A stretch of 64,000 bases of DNA from an uncultured Kordia sp. Its GTDB lineage: Bacteria > Bacteroidota > Bacteroidia > Flavobacteriales > Flavobacteriaceae. The translations under genes and the position numbers were made by a program. The stretch lies in contig NZ_CANLEA010000010.1 of the NCBI RefSeq assembly GCF_947489565.1, forward strand, positions 168,966 through 232,965, read 5' to 3'. Positions within the stretch are counted from its first letter, which is position 1; each line of letters opens with the position of its first letter. Under the pieces are notes generated by a model. The model saw only the letters and a list, made by a program, of their open reading frames with translations, searched no databases and was not told where the DNA came from. Shown here one piece after another: positions 36,054-45,626 of this stretch.

Positions 36054-37853
36054 TTATTGGTTTTGATAACCACCATAGTATTTTACAGGTGACCAATCTG
36101 GAATCACTTCTGGTAAAGAAGGATTCAAAGCTTTATATTCTTGAGCGCCATAAACTACATTCCCATCTACAACAGTTAAGACAGATTTTATATCGTTTAT
36201 TTTAGCTACTGGTACGGTGAAATAATCGTCTGATAGTATGGCGAAGTCAGCAAACATGCCATTTTCTAAGGTGCCTTTTACGGTTTCTTCGTTAGAAATC
36301 CATGCGCTACCTTTTGTGTATAAATGCAAGGCTTCTTCTCTTGAGAGTTGGTTTGTTGTTTCAGCCAATTGAAAGTCACCAACAGTTTTTCCTGTAATTA
36401 ACCAATATAAGGCTGGCCAAGGATTGTAACTTGCCACACGTGTTCCGTCGGTTCCTGCACCAACTGGCAATCCGGCATCTATCATTTTACGAACTGGCGG
36501 TGCCTGTTTTGCTTTGTCTGCACCGTAACGTTCTACGAAAAATTCTCCTGCATACGCCATTCTCGCTTGTATTGCAATTCCGCCATTAAGTGCTTTGATG
36601 CGTTGCAATTCTTTTTCTTTTACGGTTTCTGCATGATCAAATAGCCAACGCTTGGAAGCTAGTTTTCCATTGGTTTCATTGTTTACTTCTTCAATGACGT
36701 CTAACATATTCGCGATGGTTTCGCCGTATGTAGCATGAATTCTAAATGGCCAACCACTATCAACATGTAATCGGATGACTTTTTTAAGATCTTCTCTCCA
36801 CGTTGGCCTGTTTTCAAGTAGTGGTTGTGGTGCTAAAAAGTTTTCGAAATCTCCTGCGCTCCACGCAAGGAACTCTCCACCACCTTCAAGTTCATATCCA
36901 TGATCTAAGTGAATTTCTCCATTGTGACCAACCTTATTGTTAGCAATCCAGTTTTGAAATTCTTCGTATTCATTTCCTTTGTTTTGTGGAAATAAATAGT
37001 ACGATAATCGTATGGGCATTTCTCCTTTATCGGCTAAAACTTTTGTTCCAGCGTAATCCTTTGGAAATTTGTGTCCGCCGCCGCCAGCGTCAATTCCGCT
37101 TGTAATTCCGAAACTGTTTAACTCTCTGTAGAATTGCTTCGTGCTGTTCACCATTTCAGCTTCTGTTAACGGTGGCAATGCACCAATGCGCGCATATAGT
37201 ATGGTAGGGTTTGGCTCTGCGAGTAAAACTCCTGTAAGCTTACCATCTGCGCCTTTTTCAAAACTACTTCCATCTGGAGCTTTTGTAGTTTCGTTAATAT
37301 TTAAAGCTGCTAAACCTGCTTTGTTGAGCCATGCTCTGCTGTATAGAAAAAGTACATACGTTGGTACATTTCCTGTTGCTTCGTTAATTTCTTCAGGTGT
37401 TGGAAAACGTTTTTCTTCAAATTGAAAAGGACTCCATCCACCAATGACTCTTACCCATTGTCCTTTAGGCGTCCGTGCTGCTTGTTCTTTTAGCATTTGC
37501 AATGCACGTTTTAAGCTTTTTACACCATCCCAACGTAATTCTGCATTGAAAAATCTTCCGCCTCTTGTTAAGTGTAAATGTGAGTCATTTAGCCCAGGAA
37601 TGATTGTTTTTCCTTCGGCATTAATTGTTTTTGTATTATCTGATGCAAAGACAAGAATTTCTTCATTAGTTCCTGTTTTCAATATTTTTCCATCCTTAAC
37701 AGCAATGGCTTCGGTAATTGTTCTTTTTCCATCCATTACTGCTACTTTTGCATTGGTTATAATGAGATCAGCAGATGCTGTATTTTTCTTTTTGACATCT
37801 TCACATGCTATCAAAGCGAGAGTTAAGAAAATAATATATATTAACTTTTTCAT
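36054..37853 (-). CDS. Lipoprotein metal-dependent amidohydrolase (YtcJ-like)
   Basis: This is a 599-residue protein with lipobox LALIAC (Cys17). The amidohydrolase superfamily pattern is present: ADLIITNAKVAVMDG, IIPGLNDSHLHLTRGG (metal-binding HxH), DAGGGGHKF, the later His in RIHATYGET, LFDHAE, and AGTDGTRVASYNPW (catalytic Asp region). This is the YtcJ/NfdA group that hydrolyses N-acyl or amide compounds; substrate unknown. The periplasmic or membrane location and linkage to a porin suggest breakdown of an imported amide. Confidence 0.88.
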   Translation of the reverse strand: MKKLIYIIFLTLALIACEDVKKKNTASADLIITNAKVAVMDGKRTITEAIAVKDGKILKTGTNEEILVFASDNTKTINAEGKTIIPGLNDSHLHLTRGGRFFNAELRWDGVKSLKRALQMLKEQAARTPKGQWVRVIGGWSPFQFEEKRFPTPEEINEATGNVPTYVLFLYSRAWLNKAGLAALNINETTKAPDGSSFEKGADGKLTGVLLAEPNPTILYARIGALPPLTEAEMVNSTKQFYRELNSFGITSGIDAGGGGHKFPKDYAGTKVLADKGEMPIRLSYYLFPQNKGNEYEEFQNWIANNKVGHNGEIHLDHGYELEGGGEFLAWSAGDFENFLAPQPLLENRPTWREDLKKVIRLHVDSGWPFRIHATYGETIANMLDVIEEVNNETNGKLASKRWLFDHAETVKEKELQRIKALNGGIAIQARMAYAGEFFVERYGADKAKQAPPVRKMIDAGLPVGAGTDGTRVASYNPWPALYWLITGKTVGDFQLAETTNQLSREEALHLYTKGSAWISNEETVKGTLENGMFADFAILSDDYFTVPVAKINDIKSVLTVVDGNVVYGAQEYKALNPSLPEVIPDWSPVKYYGGYQNQ

Positions 37854-37922
37854 TTGGAAAGTTTTTAAAAAGTGCCCATTTTTCTATGAGCACTTTTGTT
37901 AGTTATTGCATGCGTAGTATGT

Positions 37923-38672
37923 TTAGTGCTTATTATCGTTTTCTTTTGCCCATTCGTTCATTGTTTTGATATAGTCGATACCAAGACCATAAGCGCCACC
38001 GTAACGTTTTGAAATTTTCACAACTTCCATGTATTTATCGCTGCGTGCCCAATCTCTGTGAATTTCTAATAAATATTGTAGTGAAGTGATTGGTTTTACA
38101 CCAGCTTGAATCATTCTAGCAATTGCCATATCATGTGCTTCTTGTGACGTTCCTCCAGATGCATCTGTTACTACATATACATCGTATCCATCTTCTAATG
38201 CTGATAATGCTGCTGAAAGCGTACATACTTCTGTCCAAAGTCCTGCAATTACAAGTTTCTTTTTACCAGTTTTCTTTACAGCGGCAACTACGCGTTTATC
38301 TTCCCAAGAATTCATTGTAGTACGATCTATGTATTCTTTTTCATTAGGAAAATATTCTCTAATTTCTGGAAAAACAGGACCGCTAAAAGATCGCTCAGCT
38401 ACTGTAGTAATAATTGTTGGAACGTTATATAAAGTTGCTGAAGCGGCTAATAAACCTGTATTGTTTCTTAATTCTTCTATAGGTTGTGATTCTACTGCAA
38501 AAGCCATTTGACTTTCATGATCAATCATTAATAAGGTATGATTGGTTGGATTTAATAACTCTTTAGAAGCGTTTGCTGGATCATTGTTTGGGTTTGGATT
38601 GTACATATCCCATTGAGCAAATGCTAAAGTACTTACTAATAATGCTACGATTGTTACTTTGATTGTTTTCAT
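37923..38672 (-). CDS. Secreted isochorismatase-family cysteine hydrolase
   Basis: The protein has 249 residues with a signal peptide (IVALLVSTLAFAQ). The catalytic triad pattern of the family is seen: Asp in TLLMIDHESQMAF, Lys in GKKKLVIAGLWTE, and nucleophile Cys in GLWTEVCTLSAALSALEDGY. It also has VYVVTDASGGTSQEAHD. It resembles YcaC-like hydrolases. Likely target is an amide or carbamoyl compound. It is the second gene of the pirin operon. Confidence 0.9.
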   Translation of the reverse strand: MKTIKVTIVALLVSTLAFAQWDMYNPNPNNDPANASKELLNPTNHTLLMIDHESQMAFAVESQPIEELRNNTGLLAASATLYNVPTIITTVAERSFSGPVFPEIREYFPNEKEYIDRTTMNSWEDKRVVAAVKKTGKKKLVIAGLWTEVCTLSAALSALEDGYDVYVVTDASGGTSQEAHDMAIARMIQAGVKPITSLQYLLEIHRDWARSDKYMEVVKISKRYGGAYGLGIDYIKTMNEWAKENDNKH

Positions 38673-38727
38673 TTTTTTATTTTTTTGTCTTTGACTGTTA
38701 TACTTAATTTTGTTTATATTTAACTGT

Positions 38728-39603
38728 TTATGAATTCATTGGAATTTCCATTAGTAGGATTTCAGCATCTGTATCAGCTATAATATCTACGGTTGCTGTA
38801 TTCCATATACCAAAACCATCTCTTTTGTTTAATGGTTGATTATTGATGGTTGCATCACCATTTAGAACAAATGCATACACACCATTTCTTTCAGGATTTT
38901 GAAGCGAATAGCTCAATGATTTCCCTTTACCTAAATTGGTCATATTGAACCAAGCATCTTGATGAATCCATACGCCTGGATCTTCAGGATTTGGAGATAA
39001 TACTTGCTGAAATTGATTTTTACGATCTTTCACATTCAAAGTAATTTGATCGTAACGCGGTGTTACATTTTTCTTTTTTGGAAAAACCCATATTTGAAGA
39101 AATTTCACCTTTTTGTCTTTGTTCTTATTGTATTCAGAATGTGTAATTCCAGTCCCAGCACTTAATACTTGAATGTCCCCAGATTTAATAACAGTGGTAT
39201 TCCCCATGCTGTCTTTATGTTCCAAATCTCCTTCCATGGGAATAGAAATGATTTCCATATTTTGATGTGCATGCGTTCCAAAGCCCATCCCTGGAGCCAC
39301 AATATCATCGTTTAATACACGTAAAACACCAAAGTGCATTCTTTCTGGGTTGTGATAATTTGCAAAACTAAAGCTGTGTTTTGATTGTAACCATCCGTGG
39401 TTAGCATCTCCTCTTGTGTCTGCTTTATGAAGTACTGTATTCATTGTTTTATGTTCTTTATTAGGTAAATGATTGTAACCAACGTTTTCTGTATTTGATG
39501 AAGCATCTTCTTCATGGTTTTTATTTTTGGCGAAAGCACTCAATCCTAAGATGGAAAGTGAACTTCCTGCGATTGCTTTTTTTAAAAATTCTTTACGTTT
39601 CAT
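38728..39603 (-). CDS. Pirin-family cupin with export signal
   Basis: The start at 39603 (MKRKEFLKKAIAG) is chosen because a longer frame runs through the sigma-54 promoter; the product has 291 residues. A Tat-like or Sec signal (SSLSILGLSAFA) is followed by the pirin bicupin domains: RGDANHGWLQSKHSFSFANY, FGTHAHQNMEIISIPMEGDL (metal-binding HxHxxxE), then TGITHSEYN. Pirins can act as metal-dependent quercetinase-like dioxygenases or regulators; export argues for an enzyme. First gene of the operon. Confidence 0.9.
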   Translation of the reverse strand: MKRKEFLKKAIAGSSLSILGLSAFAKNKNHEEDASSNTENVGYNHLPNKEHKTMNTVLHKADTRGDANHGWLQSKHSFSFANYHNPERMHFGVLRVLNDDIVAPGMGFGTHAHQNMEIISIPMEGDLEHKDSMGNTTVIKSGDIQVLSAGTGITHSEYNKNKDKKVKFLQIWVFPKKKNVTPRYDQITLNVKDRKNQFQQVLSPNPEDPGVWIHQDAWFNMTNLGKGKSLSYSLQNPERNGVYAFVLNGDATINNQPLNKRDGFGIWNTATVDIIADTDAEILLMEIPMNS

Positions 39604-39628
39604 TGTAGTTTCGTTTGGCATATAGTAG

Positions 39629-39643
39629 GCTAATCTTGTGCCA
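39629..39643 (-). promoter_or_regulatory. Sigma-54 (-24/-12) promoter of the pirin operon
   Basis: On the minus strand TGGCAC, five bases, then TAGC gives the invariant GG and GC ten bases apart. It lies 26 bases before the pirin ATG. A weaker TGGCAC at 39688-39683 lacks a good -12 half. Confidence 0.7.
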
Positions 39644-39651
39644 CTCATTTA

Positions 39652-39720
39652 AATTTCTGAAAATCAAGAAATTACCACTTGTGTGCCAGAAATTTAATTT
39701 CTCATTAATTAGAAATTTCT
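39652..39720 (-). promoter_or_regulatory. Palindromic AGAAATT/AATTTCT enhancer-like sites
   Basis: Three inverted repeats of the same heptamer occur: 39652-39658 with 39667-39673; 39688-39702 (perfect 15-base palindrome); and AGAAATTTCT at 39711-39720. They sit between the sigma-54 promoter and the activator gene, where an upstream activating sequence is expected. Confidence 0.6.
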
Positions 39721-39768
39721 ATTATATGAGAATATTTTAACTATTTTTGTAATATAATTTCAAGAGAT

Positions 39769-41886
39769 ATGAATCTGGACAAACAAGAAGCATTCGTAAA
39801 AAACTGGTTGGTTGAAGTACTGCCTTATGAAATAATGTGGATGAATGAAGAAGGGAATATTGTATATGCAAATACACAGTTTTGTAATCGATTAGGCTAT
39901 GGAAAGGCTCAAATAACAAAGCTTTCTATACTTGATATCAATTCAACCGCTACTCCAGAAAGTTGGAAAAATCATTGGGAAATTGTAAAAAAAGAAAAGG
40001 TTTATAATTTTAAGGCTACTCACAAAAATAAAAGTGGGAAGTTCTATGAAGTAGAAATTTTTGCTCAATTTTTCTCAAATAATGGAAAAAATTTGATTTG
40101 CGCAGTTGTAAATGATATATCGCAATCTAGTTTCTACAAAAACTTAATGGAAAATACCGAAACAATTGCCAATGTTGGTGGATGGAAACTAAATTTACAA
40201 GATGCTTCACTTATTGTAACAACAGAAACACTTAAAATATTTAAAACAGAAGATAAAGATGATTTGCTGCCAGCTACTATCATTCATCATTTTAAGGATG
40301 CTGAAAAGGTAAAAAGTTTATTGCGTGGCGTCATACGAAATGCAGCAGCTTTTGATGAAATTTTAGAGACAAAGTCAGATCCGCCTCAATATATCAGAGC
40401 TGTTCTTAAACCAATTTTGAAAGGCGACAAGATTTATAAAATCATAGGCGTTTATCAAGATGTTACGGAACAACAGATGAAAGAGAATGTGCTTCAATTA
40501 TTCAAAGCCGTCATTGATAATGCAGAAGATTTGATATATCTATATAACAGAGATGGCGATTTACTACATTATAGTAATTCTGTCATTAAACAATTAGGTT
40601 TTTCAAAAAAGCAGTTAGATCAATTTACTATTTTTGACTTAGACGCTAGCGTAAAACCTGATTGGTGGCGTGATCATTTTGATGAAATTGTTTCTAAAGG
40701 CTCCATCCGTTTTGAATGGCTGATAACTCGTAAAGATGGAACAAAATTCCCAGCAGATATTACAGCCAACCATCTTCAATTTAATGGAAAAGATTACAAC
40801 TGTGCTGTAATACGTGATGTTACAGAACGAAAAATCCGCGACTTAAACTTATATGAAGCATTAGAAGAAATAAAATCTTTAAAAGAACGTCTTGAAAGTG
40901 AAAACGAATATTTACAAGAAGAAATCAGCATTAAAGTAAATGCGGATAATATTATTTATAAAAGTGAAGCGTATGCCAAAATTTTACAACAGGTAAACCA
41001 AGTAGCTCCAACAGATACAACAGTACTCATCAATGGCGAATCAGGAACAGGAAAAGAACTATTAGCAAGAGCATTACATACCCACAGTTTACGAAAAGAG
41101 AGACCGCTTATCAAAATTAATTGTGCAACCTTGCCAAAAGAATTGATTGAAAGTGAATTGTTTGGACATAAAAAAGGAGCCTTTACAGGTGCTATAGATA
41201 ATAAAGTTGGAAAATTCTCATTGGCAGATGGCGGCACAATATTTTTGGACGAAATAGGAGAAATGCCCATTGATTTACAATCAAAATTGTTGCGTGTATT
41301 GCAAGAAGGTGAATTTGATGAATTAGGAGGCACAAAAACGATCAAAGTAGATGTTAGAGTCATCGCTGCCACTAATAGAAATCTCGAAGAAATGATTAAA
41401 GAAGGTACATTTAGAGAAGACCTTTATTATAGATTGAATGTATTTCCAATACATAACATCCCACTTCGTGCACGAAAAGAAGATATTCCGCTTTTGGCGC
41501 AATTCTTTTTAGAAAAATATTCAGCAAAAGCTGGTAAAGCTTTTAGACGTTTGTCTAAAAAAACGATAGAAGTATTAATGAATTATAATTTCCCCGGTAA
41601 TATAAGGGAGTTGGAAAATTTAATAGAACGCGCAGTAATTATTGAAAACGGCACAACGCTTAACCCAGGAAGTTGGATGCCAAAAACAGAAAACTTAAGT
41701 ACGGCGGAGGATTTCAAATCATTTGAAACAATGCAACGTGACTATATTATTAAGATTTTAAATTATACCAATTGGCGAGTAAGTGGAAAAAAAGGTGCTG
41801 CCTTAATATTAAATATGAAAGACAAAACACTCTTCGCTAAAATGAAACGACTTGGGATTGAGAAAGAAATTGTGCTTAAGAAATAA
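39769..41886 (+). CDS. Sigma-54-dependent activator with PAS sensors
   Basis: The protein has 705 residues. PAS domains lie at about 15-120 and 240-360 (EIMWMNEEGNIVYANTQFC; YLYNRDGDLLHYSNSVIKQL), with a PAC-like segment between. A coiled coil joins them to the AAA+ domain: Walker A GESGTGKE near 424-431, the sigma-54 contact loop GAFTGA near 470-475, Walker B IFLDEIGEM near 491, and R-fingers. The tail is a Fis-type HTH. A TATTTTTG -7 box (39742-39749) precedes it. It is divergent from the operon that has the sigma-54 promoter and should activate it. Confidence 0.95.
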   Translation: MNLDKQEAFVKNWLVEVLPYEIMWMNEEGNIVYANTQFCNRLGYGKAQITKLSILDINSTATPESWKNHWEIVKKEKVYNFKATHKNKSGKFYEVEIFAQFFSNNGKNLICAVVNDISQSSFYKNLMENTETIANVGGWKLNLQDASLIVTTETLKIFKTEDKDDLLPATIIHHFKDAEKVKSLLRGVIRNAAAFDEILETKSDPPQYIRAVLKPILKGDKIYKIIGVYQDVTEQQMKENVLQLFKAVIDNAEDLIYLYNRDGDLLHYSNSVIKQLGFSKKQLDQFTIFDLDASVKPDWWRDHFDEIVSKGSIRFEWLITRKDGTKFPADITANHLQFNGKDYNCAVIRDVTERKIRDLNLYEALEEIKSLKERLESENEYLQEEISIKVNADNIIYKSEAYAKILQQVNQVAPTDTTVLINGESGTGKELLARALHTHSLRKERPLIKINCATLPKELIESELFGHKKGAFTGAIDNKVGKFSLADGGTIFLDEIGEMPIDLQSKLLRVLQEGEFDELGGTKTIKVDVRVIAATNRNLEEMIKEGTFREDLYYRLNVFPIHNIPLRARKEDIPLLAQFFLEKYSAKAGKAFRRLSKKTIEVLMNYNFPGNIRELENLIERAVIIENGTTLNPGSWMPKTENLSTAEDFKSFETMQRDYIIKILNYTNWRVSGKKGAALILNMKDKTLFAKMKRLGIEKEIVLKK

Positions 41887-42110
41887 GTTTTTTAAATAAA
41901 TATATTCAGTTTTTATCGAAATGAACAAAATTGAAAGTCCAAATTATTATCATATTTAATACATTTTATATATATGTGATTACATATAATCTTCCTAACT
42001 TCAGATAGACTTTTCTTGGTTTTAAATTCACTTTGGAAATAATTTCTTCGATTGGCTAGTAGTCTCTTTTTAGACTTTGTTAATATATGTATATGGGAGA
42101 GTTACTATTT

Positions 42111-43046
42111 TCATTTAACCTCTTTTAAACTCATATGATAATCTACACTAAACAAAAGTAAAAAATCTGATTGTTCCCAAGAAGGATACAATTCTTTCAT
42201 TATATGAATTGCTTCATCTTTTGATTCTGATTTATTTATTGTTGATTCGAAGTCAGAAATATACTTCAAAACAACATCAAATAATTTCGCATCTGAGCTA
42301 CTCCCATGACCAGGATATATGATAGTTTCAGTATTATTATATTTTTCTTTAAAATTTTTAAGTTCAGATTTCCAATTTGCAATATGGACTGAATCGACAC
42401 CTTGTCCAAGCCATAAATGTACTCCATTATAGCAAAAGTCTGAAGTAAAAAGAGCATTTAAGTCTTTAGAGTAAACAGTTGTCAAGTGTTCGGCTTCGGT
42501 AGGTTTATAGCTACTCTTTAATTCTAAAGTTCCTCCTCCTTTTAATGTAAAGGTATTTGAATTCAATATGTTTATCTGATTTTCGTAATCAAAACCTGAT
42601 GGATTTTCATTAGACTGTGGTTTTAAATTCGGCTCACCGTCTAACCAACCAACACTTTCCATCCATTTGCTAAAACCAATTATATCTTTTTTGATTTCTA
42701 TAGTTGGAACTATTATTTCGGCATCAGGAAACTCTTTTTTTAAAATATCCATTCCTATGTAATGGTCGGGATGACCGTGAGTAATTAAGATATTGGTAAG
42801 CGGTAATTTTTTTGTCTTAATAAATTGAGCTAACTTTTTAGCATCCTTTGTACTTCTTAACACATCCATTACCATTAATGATTTGCCATTACTAAAAAGG
42901 TAACTGTTTACAGAAGCTTCTTTACCTTTAAATACTTCTACCGATAACTTATAATTTTTAATATCGTTTTCTTTTTTCTTTTTTAAATGACAAGAGAATA
43001 TTGTTCCTGATAAGATTGTAATTAGAAAATATTTATATAGTTTCAT
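42111..43046 (-). CDS. Lipoprotein metallo-beta-lactamase-fold hydrolase
   Basis: This is a 311-residue lipoprotein with lipobox TIFSC (Cys19). The MBL zinc motif ITHGHPDHYIG is at 88-98 (HxHxDH at 90-95). Further metal ligands are expected in KPTEAEHLTTVY, LFTSDFCYNG and IIYPGHGSSSD. The fold includes quorum-quenching lactonases, glyoxalases and beta-lactamases, so substrate cannot be named. Divergent from an HxlR regulator, which likely controls it. Confidence 0.85.
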   Translation of the reverse strand: MKLYKYFLITILSGTIFSCHLKKKKENDIKNYKLSVEVFKGKEASVNSYLFSNGKSLMVMDVLRSTKDAKKLAQFIKTKKLPLTNILITHGHPDHYIGMDILKKEFPDAEIIVPTIEIKKDIIGFSKWMESVGWLDGEPNLKPQSNENPSGFDYENQINILNSNTFTLKGGGTLELKSSYKPTEAEHLTTVYSKDLNALFTSDFCYNGVHLWLGQGVDSVHIANWKSELKNFKEKYNNTETIIYPGHGSSSDAKLFDVVLKYISDFESTINKSESKDEAIHIMKELYPSWEQSDFLLLFSVDYHMSLKEVK

Positions 43047-43068
43047 AAAGTAACTTAGTTTTTAATTA

Positions 43069-43087
43069 TAACTTTGTTATGCAAAGT
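43069..43087 (+). promoter_or_regulatory. -7 box and inverted repeat between MBL and HxlR genes
   Basis: TAACTTTG (43069-43076) fits TAnnTTTG for the HxlR gene. It overlaps a perfect inverted repeat ACTTTG-N5-CAAAGT (43071-43087), a plausible HxlR operator. Two AGTAACC direct repeats 11 bases apart follow at 43129 and 43140. Confidence 0.5.
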
Positions 43088-43151
43088 AATTTTTTTTCTA
43101 TTGATAGAGAAATCATTATTTTATTTCTAGTAACCTACAAGTAACCACAAA

Positions 43152-43472
43152 ATGAGATACACATACAAAAACCCTGAAAATTGCCCTGTAACAAAAATAA
43201 TGTCGGTAGTTGGCGGAAAATGGAAGTTTATTATCCTTTACATCATTAGGAACTCCCCAAAACGTTTTGGACAAATTAATCAATTTATCCCTAGTATTAG
43301 CAATAAGGTTTTGACAGAACAATTGCGAGAACTAGAAGATGATAAAATTATACAGAGAAGAGTTTTGACAGATAGAATTCCTGTCAATGTGGAATACAGT
43401 TTAAGTGCAAAAGGAAAACAATTAGTGCCTCTTATAGAATTAATGGGCCAATTGGGAGAGAATATTTCTTAA
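43152..43472 (+). CDS. HxlR-family transcriptional regulator
   Basis: This is a 106-residue winged-helix protein. The family signature is complete: CPVTKIMSVVGGKWKFIILY, then FGQINQFIPSISNKVLTEQL, then RELEDDKIIQRRV and VEYSLSAKGKQLVPLIE. The N-terminal Cys14 is the position that senses electrophiles or redox state in HypR/QorR-type members. Divergent from the MBL-fold lipoprotein. Confidence 0.95.
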   Translation: MRYTYKNPENCPVTKIMSVVGGKWKFIILYIIRNSPKRFGQINQFIPSISNKVLTEQLRELEDDKIIQRRVLTDRIPVNVEYSLSAKGKQLVPLIELMGQLGENIS

Positions 43473-43559
43473 ATTAATAATTATATTTTTCAACATTCGT
43501 TCAATTAAGATACCTTCGTATTTCATTAAGTCATTGTATTTGAGAAATATAAGATTAAT

Positions 43560-43861
43560 TGACTTTACACATACCTTTTTACATAAAGCTCTTCAAGCAA
43601 TTGAGAATGAAGATTTCAATTTATAGCAGTTCGCAAAAAAATACAACAGCAAAGACTGTTATTGAATATTTTAAAATACAACTTGATAAAACACTATGCT
43701 AGCATAAGAAAATATATCGTTTTAGAAATTCTATAAAAAATCAAAATCTAACTAACATTACCCATTCTTCTGGTTATTTTGATCAATCACATTTTATAAG
43801 AGATTATACAAAACTTACTGGAGAAAACTCTAAAAAAATCTTTAACCAGATATTTAGATGA
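43560..43861 (+). pseudogene. Decayed AraC-family regulator, C-terminal part
   Basis: Pieces of the AraC domain can be read across frames and stops: FTHTFLHKALQAIENEDF, FAKKYNSKD, then NLTNITHSSGYFDQSHFIRD, YTKLTGENSKKIF. They align with the intact AraC protein at 24049-24888 (FEHAFLKEAVEEIQDPTF; AGYFDQSHFIKDY). At least three stops and a frameshift interrupt it. The N-terminal sensing domain is absent. Confidence 0.8.
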
Positions 43862-43990
43862 GATAAAGATGCTATAGTTTGGTTTATTAGTTACGTTAAC
43901 TTTTTTACAATTTTATCTTCTATACTCTTTTTTAAATTTACTATATTATTAATCATAAATTATAACTCAGTGATAGGTGAAAATATTTTA

Positions 43991-45571
43991 ATGCCACAAT
44001 ACTATCATTTTTCTTTATTAAGAAGAGTGATCATAATTCTTCTATTAAGTTTCTCTATTAATGCTAAAGGTCAGCGTAACCATAATCAATTAAATGAAGT
44101 ACAAGATTCTTTAATAAAAAAAGCAATTGAAATTAGACCTAGTAACCCTATAAAGGCAATGGAATTAGCACAAAATGCTTTGATAATAGCCGAATCGCTT
44201 CAAAATGAATCTTCAATAGCTTATAACAAGCACGTACTTGGTGTTTTTTACATGTACATTGATCAACAGGAAACTGCAATGAAATACTTTATAGAAGCTC
44301 TTGAGTTTTATGAACAAGAACAAGATATAAGTGGCATTGCTAGGTTACATAATAGCATAGGTCTTTTGTATTCCTCGATAGATGCGTATGAAAGTTCCAT
44401 AGCTCCCTATAAAATAGCTTTAAGGTTATATAAGCAGATGGAAGATGCTCAATCAATTGCTGCTGTATATAATAATCTTGGAGAGTGCTATCTAAAAATC
44501 GACTCTCTGTCCTTAAGTTTGAAAAGCCTCTATAAGGCTCTAGAAATTAATGAATCTTTATTAGATGATTATCAAATCGCAATCAATGAGTCTAATATTG
44601 CACTTGTCTTTTTAGCCCAAAGACAATTAGATAAATCCTTACAACTTTTAAAAAAAAACAAAGCTCTTTTTATTGCACTAGACAAGAAAATTGAGATTAT
44701 AGAATGTCAAATTAATATCGGAAATATCTATCTTTTAATGGGTAAATATCAAAACGCCATAACTTCTTTAGATACTGCAGAACAATTTGCTTTGGATATA
44801 GATTTAAAAAGTTCGCTTCGGGATATATATTTTAAGAAGGCGACAATTTATAACAAATTAGAACTTCCTGAAAAAGCGCTGGAAAATCAAAACCTAGGAA
44901 TTTCCATAGAAAGAAAACTACCAAGTACTCAAAATTTGGTAAATATTCAAAACATTCGGAATCTATATAACACTAAGAAAAGTCAGTTAAATTTTGAGAA
45001 AAAAAGTAAAGTTACCACTGTAATTTTGGTCATTGCAGTTATCTTTCTAGCACTAGTTATTACATTAATTACCAGAAGATATTACCGATTAAAAAAAGAG
45101 AGATTTTTATCTAAAGTTAAAATTGAAAATCTAAAAGTCATTATTGCAGAGAAAAACAAAAAACTTACTACCAATAACTTGAAACTCATTGAAAAAAATG
45201 AGCAATTATTAAACATACGGAAGAAGCTAATAAAATTAGGAGAATATGAAACGCTTAATAATAAAGAAATCAAGAATATTACAAACTTAATTAGTAGAAA
45301 TCTTAGGTCTAATAAAAACTGGGAAGAGTTTAAAATAATATTTGAACAAACCCATAACGAGTTCTTTATAAGGTTAAGTACTATGAACAAAAAACTAAGC
45401 CCTTCTGAAATGAAACTTGCCGCATTAATTAAACTCGGTTTTGCTACAAAAGAAATTTGTGATATTTTGAATATAAATGTTAACAGTGCTAAAACTGCCA
45501 GATGGAAACTACGAAAAAAACTCGGTTTAAATAAGAGTCAAAATTTACAAACTTTTCTTATTAAGATGTAA
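43991..45571 (+). CDS. TPR-repeat membrane regulator with LuxR-like HTH (second copy)
   Basis: The start at 43991 gives a proper signal peptide (SLLRRVIIILLLSFSINAKG); an upstream ATG at 43970 adds seven residues. The protein has 526 residues: TPRs at about 25-310 (e.g. IARLHNSIGLLYSSIDAYES; YNNLGECYLKI), a transmembrane helix about 340-360, a coiled coil and a C-terminal HTH (SPSEMKLAALIKLGFATKEI, then NSAKTARWKLRKKL). Same architecture as 14239-15996. It may control the protease and GG-peptide genes beyond (inference). Confidence 0.85.
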   Translation: MPQYYHFSLLRRVIIILLLSFSINAKGQRNHNQLNEVQDSLIKKAIEIRPSNPIKAMELAQNALIIAESLQNESSIAYNKHVLGVFYMYIDQQETAMKYFIEALEFYEQEQDISGIARLHNSIGLLYSSIDAYESSIAPYKIALRLYKQMEDAQSIAAVYNNLGECYLKIDSLSLSLKSLYKALEINESLLDDYQIAINESNIALVFLAQRQLDKSLQLLKKNKALFIALDKKIEIIECQINIGNIYLLMGKYQNAITSLDTAEQFALDIDLKSSLRDIYFKKATIYNKLELPEKALENQNLGISIERKLPSTQNLVNIQNIRNLYNTKKSQLNFEKKSKVTTVILVIAVIFLALVITLITRRYYRLKKERFLSKVKIENLKVIIAEKNKKLTTNNLKLIEKNEQLLNIRKKLIKLGEYETLNNKEIKNITNLISRNLRSNKNWEEFKIIFEQTHNEFFIRLSTMNKKLSPSEMKLAALIKLGFATKEICDILNINVNSAKTARWKLRKKLGLNKSQNLQTFLIKM

Positions 45572-45612
45572 AATGCCGTCTCGAAAATTCACATATCAAG
45601 ACGGCATTTAAG
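45570..45612. terminator. Bidirectional terminator
   Basis: AAATGCCGTCT pairs perfectly with AGACGGCATTT around an 18-base loop. It lies between two convergent genes that stop on either side. Confidence 0.85.
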
Positions 45613-45626
45613 GAAATTTCTATTAC

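Noticed and set aside
39674..39688. Second TGGCAC (39688-39683, minus strand) as a sigma-54 promoter
   Set aside because: The -12 half reads TGGT instead of TTGC, and the site at 39643-39629 is a better match and better placed.
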